Shown here piece by piece: positions 54,517 through 63,126 of a DNA stretch of 64,000 nt. Each line of letters begins with the position of its first letter. Positions within the stretch are counted from its first letter, which is position 1. The DNA is taken from NCBI RefSeq assembly GCF_000226295.1, contig NC_016024.1:417501-481500 (forward strand). Direction: 5' to 3'. This stretch comes from Chloracidobacterium thermophilum B (GTDB lineage Bacteria > Acidobacteriota > Blastocatellia > Chloracidobacteriales > Chloracidobacteriaceae). The notes under the pieces were generated by a model. The model was not told where the DNA came from, searched no databases, and was given only the letters and a program-made list of their open reading frames with translations. Position numbers and translations under genes: made by a program.

Positions 54517-55242
54517 CTAGCCAAAGAGCCGGGGCACGATGTCGCCGGCCCGGCCGCGCAGCGAGAGCGTCATGTGGGGCGTCAGGTCGGTGCTCTCCGG
54601 GTTGACCTCGATGACGGCCGCGCCGGCATCGCGCGCGGCAAAGGGAATGAGTGCCGCCGGATAAACCACGCCGGACGTGCCGATGACGAGGCAGACATCA
54701 CACCGGGAAGCTGCAATTTCAGCTTCCTCAAACGCGCCGGCCGGAAGCATCTCACCAAAGAGAACAACGTCGGGGCGCAGCGGCTCGTCGTGGTCGCCAC
54801 GGGGCGGCAGCGTCGGCAGCGGCGTTTCGGGCAGCGGATAGCGTTTGCCCGTACGCAACCCGCGTCCCCGCCAGATGTTGCCGTGCAGCTCGATGATGCG
54901 TTGGCTGCCGGCCTTCTGATGCAGGCCGTCCACGTTTTGCGTGACCACCAGAAAATCCTCAAACCGCGTTTCCGCCTGGGCAACGGCGATGTGCGCGGGG
55001 TTGGGAACGACGGTTTTGAGCAGCGTCCGCCGGTAGTCAAACCACTCCCAGGCCGTGGTGAGGTCCTGTTCGAGCAGTCCGATGGAAGACGCAACGGCGG
55101 CCGGCATCCCCTTCCAGGTCGCATCTTTGCCACGAAAGGTCGGCACGCCGGATTCGGCCGAAATGCCGGCTCCCGTGAACACTACAACGCGCCTGGCGGC
55201 GGCAAGGTACTGACGGGCTTGCTGGAGCTGGTCGTCGGTCAT
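54517..55242 (-). CDS. Sir2-family NAD-dependent protein deacylase lacking zinc cysteines
   Basis: From ATG 55242 the protein has 241 residues. Sirtuin motifs are intact: FTGAGISAESGVPTFRG, TQNVDGLHQKAGS, the catalytic His in IELHGNIW, VIGTSGVVYPAA and VIEVNPE. The region between HGN and DVVLFGEMLPAG, which normally holds two Cys pairs for structural zinc, has no cysteine. The class III specificity motif reads WFDYRR, with Phe where desuccinylases carry Tyr. NAD-dependent deacylation is expected, but acyl preference is open. A longer in-frame extension upstream is a shadow of pssA. Confidence 0.88.
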   Translation of the reverse strand: MTDDQLQQARQYLAAARRVVVFTGAGISAESGVPTFRGKDATWKGMPAAVASSIGLLEQDLTTAWEWFDYRRTLLKTVVPNPAHIAVAQAETRFEDFLVVTQNVDGLHQKAGSQRIIELHGNIWRGRGLRTGKRYPLPETPLPTLPPRGDHDEPLRPDVVLFGEMLPAGAFEEAEIAASRCDVCLVIGTSGVVYPAALIPFAARDAGAAVIEVNPESTDLTPHMTLSLRGRAGDIVPRLFG

Positions 55243-55258
55243 ACGGGCAAGTGGTTGG

Positions 55259-56161
55259 TTAGAGGGTTTCGGCCGAAGTGGGCGTCGGAACGGAAGCCGT
55301 CCTGCGGCGGAAAAGGCTGGCCAGTTTCCCGGCCGGCCCCTGCCCGGCGTAGATGGTGGCCAGGATGAGCAGCGTCCATTGCGAGTAGTTATAGACGAGA
55401 AAAATGAGCAGTCCCAGGGAAAGCAGTACGATCTGCGGATGCCGGGCGTATGGCCCCAGGTCCTTGAAGCTGTTGAACCGCAACGTGCTGACCATAAGCA
55501 GCGCCAGCGTAATCGCCAGCACGAACAGCCCCAGGGCCCATTCCGTCGGGGTGATGAGGAATTCCTGCCCGAAGAGGCGGTAGTAGGTTTCCTGATACAC
55601 AACCGGCAGCGGCGTGAAGTGCACAATGGCGGCGAGCAGCCCAGCCGCCGCCGGGGTGGGAAGACCGACAAAGAAGCGTTTGGCGGTTTTGGGGTCGCCG
55701 GGGATGGGTTTGGTCGCTTGGACGTTGAAGCGCGCCAGACGCAGCGCACAGCAGATGAGGTGAATAAAGGCCGCCCCCCACGCCAGCTTCTGAAACGCCG
55801 GAATGCCGGAAAAGCCCCAGGTGTAGAGCAGAACCGCCGGAGCAATACCAAAACTGAGCACGTCGGCCAGGCTGTCGAGCTGGACGCCAAACTCACTCGT
55901 GGCATGCATCAGGCGCGCAATGCGTCCGTCGAGAAAGTCGCACAGCACCGACCAGCCAATGCACAGCGCCGCAATGTCGAAGTGCCGCGTGGCCATTTCC
56001 GGGTCGTTGAGCGCCACGTACTTGTAGCCCTTCAGGCTTTCGACCACGGCATAAAAGCCCATGTAGATGTTGATGCAGGTGATGAAGCTCGGCAGGACAT
56101 ACACGCCTTTGCGCAGGCGGCGGCGGGTGAGACGATGTTTGGCTTCAGCTTCACGGTTCAT
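55259..56161 (-). CDS. pssA: CDP-diacylglycerol-serine O-phosphatidyltransferase
   Basis: PssA makes phosphatidylserine from CDP-diacylglycerol and serine in the inner membrane. The 300-residue protein has about eight membrane helices. The CDP-alcohol phosphotransferase motif is contained in FLDGRIARLMHATSEFG followed by QLDSLADVLSFG, which supplies the conserved Asp-Gly, Ala-Arg, Gly and two Asp. The tail after residue 280 is Ala/Thr/Pro-rich. It follows psd after 54 bp occupied by tandem repeats, and precedes the sirtuin gene by 16 bp. Confidence 0.95.
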   Translation of the reverse strand: MNREAEAKHRLTRRRLRKGVYVLPSFITCINIYMGFYAVVESLKGYKYVALNDPEMATRHFDIAALCIGWSVLCDFLDGRIARLMHATSEFGVQLDSLADVLSFGIAPAVLLYTWGFSGIPAFQKLAWGAAFIHLICCALRLARFNVQATKPIPGDPKTAKRFFVGLPTPAAAGLLAAIVHFTPLPVVYQETYYRLFGQEFLITPTEWALGLFVLAITLALLMVSTLRFNSFKDLGPYARHPQIVLLSLGLLIFLVYNYSQWTLLILATIYAGQGPAGKLASLFRRRTASVPTPTSAETL

Positions 56162-56163
56162 GG

Positions 56164-56218
56164 CGACAAGGCGTTGGCGCCGGCAAAGGCGTTGGCGCCG
56201 GCAAAGGCGTTGGCGCTA
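56164..56218. repeat. 18-bp tandem repeat between psd and pssA
   Basis: AAAGGCGTTGGCGCCGGC is repeated nearly three times and the last copy runs into the psd stop. The repeats contain GGCGCC palindromes and may fold in the transcript just ahead of the pssA ATG. Confidence 0.75.
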
Positions 56219-56854
56219 GTCCAGTGGGCGAATCCGTCCGATGATGGTGGTGCCGCCCTTGACCCGCTGCCCCTGGCGCACCTGGAGTTCAACTTCGGCC
56301 GGGACGATGAGATCAGTCCGTGAACTGAACTTGATGAGACCAATCCGCTCGCCACAGGCAACCTGATCGCCGACGCCTTTCCACAAAACGCACCGGCGGG
56401 CAATGAGTCCAGCGATTTGTTTGAGGGTGACGGTGATGTGCGTTCCTTCCAGCACGACGATGAACTGCTCGTTGATGAGTGCCGCATCTTCCCGCAGGGC
56501 GCTTTTGAACTGTCCGGGCCGGTGCAGGACATCCCGGATGATGCCGGCGATGGGCGCCCGGTTGATGTGCACGTCCAGCGGCGACAGGAAGATGCTTACC
56601 AACCACGGTGAAGCCGGGTCGCCGGGCGTCACCGGAGCCAGGCGGGTGATGCGCCCGTCGGCCGGCGAGACGACAATATCGCTGCCGGGCGGAATCTGGC
56701 GCTCCGGGTCACGAAAAAAGTAGGCCACGAAGGCGGCCACAAGGCCAACCACGGCTACGAGTCCCCACGCCGGAGGCCACCAGAGCGCCGCCGGGGCAAG
56801 CAGCGCCGCGGCCAGACCGCACCAGAGCAGGTAGGGATAGGCTTCCTTGGCCAT
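56216..56854 (-). CDS. psd: Phosphatidylserine decarboxylase, short (proenzyme) type
   Basis: Psd decarboxylates phosphatidylserine to phosphatidylethanolamine and depends on a pyruvoyl group made by self-cleavage. The 212-residue protein has two N-terminal membrane helices, AYFFRDPERQIPPG, SPADGRITRL, FLSPLDVHINRAP and the C-terminal processing region KFSSRTDLIVP. In related enzymes the cleavage site reads Gly-Ser (FGSR); here the preceding Gly is Ser177 and the pyruvoyl-forming residue is Ser178. It starts 3 bp after eno and precedes pssA, so eno-psd-pssA-sir2 are probably cotranscribed. Confidence 0.93.
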   Translation of the reverse strand: MAKEAYPYLLWCGLAAALLAPAALWWPPAWGLVAVVGLVAAFVAYFFRDPERQIPPGSDIVVSPADGRITRLAPVTPGDPASPWLVSIFLSPLDVHINRAPIAGIIRDVLHRPGQFKSALREDAALINEQFIVVLEGTHITVTLKQIAGLIARRCVLWKGVGDQVACGERIGLIKFSSRTDLIVPAEVELQVRQGQRVKGGTTIIGRIRPLD

Positions 56855-56857
56855 TGC

Positions 56858-58210
<1,353 letters not shown>

Positions 58211-58261
58211 TCAGTGCAAGGGAATGCGGAACGTCGTCGCTTGAAAAAGGCGTAAAAATGA

Positions 58262-58372
58262 AGCCAGGCTTTCGAGTTTCCCCGCACACTCCGCAAACTC
58301 ACTACCGTTGCTGTATCTCTACCCTGGCGGGGTTCGTGAGCCCTTGGACGCGCGGGACCCGAAAGCCTGATA
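58262..58372 (-). ncRNA. ffs: Signal recognition particle RNA (small bacterial 4.5S type)
   Basis: The minus strand forms a long hairpin. A perfect closing stem joins CAGGCTTTCG (plus-strand complement at 58360-58369) to CGAAAGCCTG (58265-58274). Further stems lie along both arms, and the tip matches SRP domain IV: CAGG, then GTA-GAGA-TAC, then AGCA. This is the symmetric CAGG/AGCA internal loop under a GNRA tetraloop (tip at 58313-58322), preceded by AACCCCGCC and followed by ACGG as in other bacterial SRP RNAs. The transcript ends near ATTTTT at 58255-58259. It would bind Ffh for cotranslational targeting. Its promoter lies at 58400-58428. Confidence 0.85.
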
Positions 58373-58399
58373 TGCGCCTGCCGTGTGACAAGCCTAACG

Positions 58400-58428
58400 A
58401 CTATAGGCCGCAAAAGCCGGGGTGTCAA
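58400..58428 (-). promoter_or_regulatory. Near-consensus sigma-70 promoter of the SRP RNA
   Basis: Minus-strand TTGACA (58423-58428) and TATAGT (58400-58405) are exactly 17 bp apart, the best promoter match in the window. It fits a strongly expressed stable RNA starting near 58393. Confidence 0.75.
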
Positions 58429-58596
58429 TTCACCGGCCGGGAAACAGGAAATGGCACGCGCGTCTGGAGTGGGCGTTATTGACGGGCAGGGTTCTGGTCA
58501 TTTGACTCAAGCAGGGCTTTCCAAGCAGCCGGTTTGAGTTACAATGCCCGGCTTATGCTCATGCTCTGATTCCGTCGGCTCTATTGCTCAATCCGC

Positions 58597-59163
58597 ATGC
58601 GTTTTTTGTTCTGTCTCATTGCATTTGTGTGTTTTTCTCTGCTGCCTGTCTCCGTGGATGCCCAGTGCAACATGCGCGTGATGGAGACGCGCGAACTCGT
58701 CCTGAGCGCCGATCTCATTGCGCGGGTGCGGGTGCGCTCCACCAAAAACATTCGCAATCCGATGTATGGACAGTTGGCGACGCTTGAAATCGTCGAGGTC
58801 ATTTATGGCGATCCGCGCCGTCAGGAAGTGCGGGTATGGGCGATGAGCACCACCTACTGCGCCCGCGATGTGTATGCGCCCCAGCAGGAAATGCTGGTCT
58901 TTCTGGCCCGTGATCAAACCCTGTTTCATACGGTCAACTGGCAGTATGGGCAGTTTCTGATAAACGGGGATACAGTCGAGAACTGGCGCGGACGCTCCGG
59001 TGAGGTAGCGGACGGGGGGGCAGCGACCGTGGCAACCGGGGCATCCGAGGCACGGCGAGGGGAGGTCCCGCGTGGGCAGCCGCGGCCCTTTGCGGAAGTC
59101 AAACAGGAAATTCTGACCCTGCTGGAGGAAGCCCGGCAGAACGGCAAGGCCCGCCGCCCGTAA
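58597..59163 (+). CDS. Exported protein of unknown function, 188 residues
   Basis: The N-terminus is a clear signal peptide (FLFCLIAFVCFSLLPVSVDAQ, cited as LIAFVCFSLLPVSVDAQ) with a likely cut after VDA. The mature part has two cysteines (QCNMRVMET, TTYCARDVY) that could form a disulfide. It is beta-rich, with LVLSADLIARVRVRS and EIVEVIYGDPRRQEVRVW, and ends in a helical tail. The pattern recalls exported NTR/TIMP-like folds, but I do not assign a family. Only 2 bp separate it from the repeat array. Confidence 0.75.
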   Translation: MRFLFCLIAFVCFSLLPVSVDAQCNMRVMETRELVLSADLIARVRVRSTKNIRNPMYGQLATLEIVEVIYGDPRRQEVRVWAMSTTYCARDVYAPQQEMLVFLARDQTLFHTVNWQYGQFLINGDTVENWRGRSGEVADGGAATVATGASEARRGEVPRGQPRPFAEVKQEILTLLEEARQNGKARRP

Positions 59164-60610
59164 GGAGTCCGGGATCACGCTTGGGAGGGCGGGCGTCCCG
59201 CCCGCATCTTTGTTTTTTGGCGAGCAATTTGGGGATGCCAATGGGTGGGGTTCCCATCGAACAGAGGATTTTGCCCGTCCGCATCCCCAGTGGATGAAAT
59301 TTGTCTGTCGCGTAGCGACAGTTGAGCTTAGCCGTGGGTTTCAACCCACGGATCGCAGGCATCCCCATATTCCCCGTCGCGTAGCGACGGTTGAATTTCA
59401 TTCCCAACAACGCAGGCATCCCACCCATTTTTTTGGAGGCAATCCAGGGATGCCCGTGGGTTGAACCCGCCCGCGTCCAACCGTCGCTGACGCAACGGGG
59501 GACGGTGGGGGATGCCGCGATCCCGTGGGTTGAAACCCACGGCTAAAATCAGGCGTCGCTGACGCGACGGACCTGGGAGCGCGGGCGTCCTGCCCGCACC
59601 TTTGTTTTGGCAGGATGACCGTGGATTGAACCCAGCGTGGGTTGAAATCCACGCCTAAATTCTGCCGTCGCTGACGCGACGGGAACGATGGGACCGGCTG
59701 TGATCCGTGGGTTGAAACCCACGGCTAAAATCAACTGTCGCTACGCGACAGACAAACTTTCATCTACTGGGGATACGGACGGGCAAAATCCCCTGTTCGA
59801 TGGGAACCCCAACCCACTGGCATCCCCCAATTGCTCGCCAAAAGCAAACGTGCGGGCAGGACGCCCGCGCTCCCAGCCCCGTCGCGTCAGCGACGCCTGA
59901 TTTTAGCCGTGGGTTTCAATCCACGGGTCACAGGCGTCCCACACCCCCCGTCGCGTGGCGACGGTTGAATTCAGCAGGAGTTCAACCCACGGGCATCCGC
60001 CAAGTGCCCGCCAAAACAAAGTGCGGGCAGGACGCCCGCGCTCCCAGGTCCGTCGCGTCAGCGACGCCTGATTTTAGCCGTGGGTTTCAACCCACGGGAT
60101 CGCGGCATCCCCCACCGCCCCCCGTCGCGCCAGCGACGGTTGAATTCAGCAGGAGTTCAACCCACGGGCATCCGCCAAGTGCCCGCCAAAACAAAGTGCG
60201 GGCAGGACGCCCGCGCTCCCAGGTCCGTCGCGTCAGCGACGCCTGATTTTAGCCGTGGGTTTCAACCCACGGGATCGCGGCATCCCCCACCGCCCCCCGT
60301 CGCGCCAGCGACGGTTGAATTCAGCAGGAGTTCAACCCACGGGCATCCGCCAAGTGCCCGCCAAAACAAAGTGCGGGCAGGACGCCCGCGCTCCCAGCCC
60401 CGTCGCGTCAGCGACGCCTGATTTTAGCCGTGGGTTTCAACCCACGGGTCACAGGCGTCCCACACCCCCCGTCGCGTGGCGACGGTTGAATGTCACCCCA
60501 ACAACACAGGTGACCCGCCTGCACATTTTGGCTTGTTGTACGACGCACAGGCGAAACATGCCCAGGCCGAACCGAAAGCATGCGGGCGGGACGCCCGCGC
60601 TCCCAGGCTT
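59164..60610. repeat. Palindromic repeat array without real genes
   Basis: Three kinds of palindrome alternate through 1.4 kb. Type A is GCGGGC-GTCC-TGCCCGC-like (at least seven copies). Type B is CCGTCGCG-TCAG/TAG-CGACGG-like (more than ten). Type C is CCGTGGGTTTCAACCCACGG (at least seven). The right part has direct units beginning at 59850, 60021, 60196 and 60371 (171-175 bp), two of them nearly identical. The left part is in the opposite orientation. Open frames through it are stop-free repeat artefacts. Confidence 0.85.
59217..59842. repeat. Long inverted repeat inside the palindrome array
   Basis: 59217-59360 is nearly the reverse complement of 59696-59842, with only scattered differences over about 145 bp. 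It includes the non-palindromic spacer with TTCCCATCGAACAG. The array therefore switches orientation around 59530. Confidence 0.75.
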
Positions 60611-61285
60611 TCAGGTTTTCCCGTTGATCCGGGCGTACAGCCGCTTGGCGTGGTTGCGCGCAATGAGCGACAACCGCAGGTCATTGGCCAGACTCGCCAG
60701 CAGGTCAGCCAGGGCTGCCGGCTCGGCGATGCGCCTGGCATTGAGGTCGGCTTCCAGGTCACGCAGCAGTTTGGGCATGTCAAGCGGTTGATAGCGCCGT
60801 GCCACTTCAATCTGACTGACCCGCTGGTGCTGCGTGACGATTCCCCGAAAGAACTGCCCCAACTCAAGCAAAGCCGGATGAGGCGTGTAGGTAAAAGCCA
60901 CCGTAACCGGTTGGCCGTTGACCACCAGCGACAGCTTGCTCAACCCCAGGTTGGAATGTTTTTCCGAAGGCGGAGCGGACGGCAGGGACGCCACCTGTTC
61001 CGCCAGCCGTCGAAGACGCGCCAGCGATTCAGGGCGCAGCGTCACCGGAGCGCGGGTCGGCGCCGGTATGTCCTTTTCGACATATTCGAGCGTGCCGCGT
61101 CCCTCCGCATCGAGAACGATGACAATCCGCGTCACAAGGAAGTTGGGCTGCTCAAACTCATAGCGGTAGGTTTCGCCCTGTGCCCCTGCGGCGGGCAGAT
61201 ACCACCCAAGTGCCCACCCCAGCAGCAGCCCAACCGACAGCGCCAGATTAAGTGCCAACCTGAGCCAACGTCGTCCCGGGTTCAC
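60611..61285 (-). CDS. Hypothetical exported or membrane-anchored protein, 224 residues
   Basis: The N-terminal 35 residues are a hydrophobic signal or anchor (LALNLALSVGLLLGWALGW). The remainder is a soluble domain with YRYEFEQPNFLVTRIVIVLD at its start (cited as YEFEQPNFLVTRIVIVLD), LSKLSLVVNGQPVTVAFTY and a helical C-terminus. I do not recognise a family. Its start overlaps the acyl-CoA synthetase stop by 4 bp, so the two are cotranscribed. Its 3' end meets the palindrome array directly. Confidence 0.75.
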   Translation of the reverse strand: MNPGRRWLRLALNLALSVGLLLGWALGWYLPAAGAQGETYRYEFEQPNFLVTRIVIVLDAEGRGTLEYVEKDIPAPTRAPVTLRPESLARLRRLAEQVASLPSAPPSEKHSNLGLSKLSLVVNGQPVTVAFTYTPHPALLELGQFFRGIVTQHQRVSQIEVARRYQPLDMPKLLRDLEADLNARRIAEPAALADLLASLANDLRLSLIARNHAKRLYARINGKT

Positions 61286-62907
61286 AGCTTGCCTTCGGCG
61301 TACATCTGACGGAGTACCTTCTTGTCAAACTTACCCACCGACGTTTTGGGGATGCTCTCCACAAAGCGAAACTCATCGGGAACCCAGAACTTGGCACAGT
61401 GCGCCAACACCAGTTCGTGGAGTTCCTCCGGTGTTGGACGGTCATCAGGGTTGCGCGGGACGACCAATGCCAGCGGCCGTTCGCTCCACTTTTCATTCGG
61501 GATGGCAATGACCGCTGCTTCCAGTACCTTCGGATGCGACATGATGACGTTTTCCAGCGCCACGCTCGAAATCCATTCGCCGCCGCTTTTGATGAGGTCC
61601 TTCGTCCGGTCGGTGATGGTCAGCAGCCCTTTGGGATCAATGGTGGCCACGTCGCCGGTACGAAACCAGCCGTCGGGTGTGAACTGCGCCGCGGCCGAGT
61701 CGTCGTTGTAGTACGCACCCACGACCCAGGGGCCGCGCACCTGGATTTCGCCCACCGACTTGCCATCCCAAGGCATTTCACGGCCATCATCGCCCACGAT
61801 ACGCATTTCGACGCCGGGCGGGGCGTAGCCCTGGTGGGTTTTGATGGCGATTTTCTCGTCAATGGAAAGGTCTGTGCGATGACTGAGCGTGCCGGTGGAG
61901 GTGCCCATCGGCGACATCTCGGTCATACCCCAGGCGTGAACGACCGGTATGCCCAGTTCTTTCTCGTAGGCTTCGATCCAAGTCTTGGGAAACGCCGCGC
62001 CGCCCACGATGAGCGCCCGCAGACTGGAAACATCGAAGCCATGCGCCTTGATAGCCTGATACATCCCAATCCAGAGCGTCGGGACGCCGGCTGCCACGGT
62101 GACTTTTTCATCCTGGATGAGTTGCGCCAGGGTTTCCGGCTTGAGGTGCGGGCCCGGCAACACGAACTTGAAGCCAAGCGAAGCACTCAGATAAGGCAGC
62201 GCCCAGGCGTTGGCGTGAAACATCGGGACAACCGCAATGACGGTGTCCGTCCCTCTGAGTGAGAGGGCGTCTCCGCCCCCAGCCGCAATCGTGTGGATGA
62301 ACTGCGACCGGTGGCTGTAGAGAACGCCCTTTGGTTTCCCTGTCGTGCCGCTGGTGTAGCACAGCCCGGCCGCCGCCCGTTCGTCCAGCCGGGGAAAGTC
62401 GAATGTGTCCGGCTCGCCCTCAAGCAGCTCTTCGTAGTGCCGGACGTTGGGCAGCTTGGTCGTAAAGTCCGGCGGGGCATTGATGATGACAAAGTGCTGG
62501 ACGCTCGTCAGGTGCGGTTGAATGGCTTCCAGCAGCGGGACGAGGCTGGCATCCACGAAAATGATGCGGTCGGCCGCGTGATTGATGACGTAGGTCAGTT
62601 GGTCGGGTGCCAGGCGCAGGTTGAGCGTGTGCATCACCGCCCCGTAGCAGGGAACGGCAAAGTACAGCTCAAGGTGCTGGTAGTGATTCCAGGCCAGGGA
62701 GCCAATCCGGTCGCCCTGTTCGACGCCCAGCCTGGCCAGCGCATGCGCCAGACGGCAAACCCGCCGGTAGGCTTCGCCGTACGTGTAGCGGTGCAGTGAG
62801 CCGTCGGGACGTTTGGTGACAATTTCAACATCGTGGTGATACCGCCGGGCACGTTCGAGAAAATGTGTCATGGTCAGGGGATAGTCCATCATCAAACCCT
62901 GTAACAT
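61282..62907 (-). CDS. Fatty-acid-CoA ligase (AMP-forming acyl-CoA synthetase)
   Basis: The 541-residue enzyme activates a medium- or long-chain acid through an acyl-adenylate. Motifs: CYTSGTTGKPKGVLYSHR (P-loop type A3), HAWGMTEMSP (A5), DGWFRTGDVATID (A7), DRTKDLIKSGGEWISS (A8) and the C-terminal catalytic Lys in PKTSVGKFDKK (A10). The N-terminus MDYPLTMTHFLERA matches the long-chain subgroup. ATG 62907 has AAGG 6 bp upstream; an in-frame extension to 62985 is unlikely, ATG 62892 possible. Chain-length preference is not readable. Confidence 0.92.
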   Translation of the reverse strand: MLQGLMMDYPLTMTHFLERARRYHHDVEIVTKRPDGSLHRYTYGEAYRRVCRLAHALARLGVEQGDRIGSLAWNHYQHLELYFAVPCYGAVMHTLNLRLAPDQLTYVINHAADRIIFVDASLVPLLEAIQPHLTSVQHFVIINAPPDFTTKLPNVRHYEELLEGEPDTFDFPRLDERAAAGLCYTSGTTGKPKGVLYSHRSQFIHTIAAGGGDALSLRGTDTVIAVVPMFHANAWALPYLSASLGFKFVLPGPHLKPETLAQLIQDEKVTVAAGVPTLWIGMYQAIKAHGFDVSSLRALIVGGAAFPKTWIEAYEKELGIPVVHAWGMTEMSPMGTSTGTLSHRTDLSIDEKIAIKTHQGYAPPGVEMRIVGDDGREMPWDGKSVGEIQVRGPWVVGAYYNDDSAAAQFTPDGWFRTGDVATIDPKGLLTITDRTKDLIKSGGEWISSVALENVIMSHPKVLEAAVIAIPNEKWSERPLALVVPRNPDDRPTPEELHELVLAHCAKFWVPDEFRFVESIPKTSVGKFDKKVLRQMYAEGKL

Positions 62908-63126
62908 AGGCAACCTTGCGCTCCTTGCGTGGAATGATTCGTTTTGTACAATCTTTGCCGCCGAAACCCTTCTGCACGAAGCCACGGTGGGATGAAATGC
63001 AGCGCCCTCCGTTTGTCATTCATCGAAAGGCTGGTCTGGCAACCTACAGCCGTCTTGTTAGTGATTCATGTATGTGGTGGTGTCTGGATGCTTGATGCCG
63101 CAGACCATCGGAAAGGGATGATACTC

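Noticed and set aside
55243-55905. N-terminal extension of the sirtuin into pssA
   Set aside because: The extra residues read pssA in another frame, and the sirtuin motif begins right after ATG 55242.
59164-60610. Possible CRISPR array
   Set aside because: Units are 171-175 bp, contain several different palindromes, and the between-repeat sequence is itself repeated. There are no short uniform repeats with unique spacers and no cas genes.
59800-60791. Several overlapping open frames with Arg/Ala/Pro-rich translations
   Set aside because: They run through the palindromic repeats, recur in several frames with the same peptide pieces, and have no ribosome sites. They are repeat artefacts.
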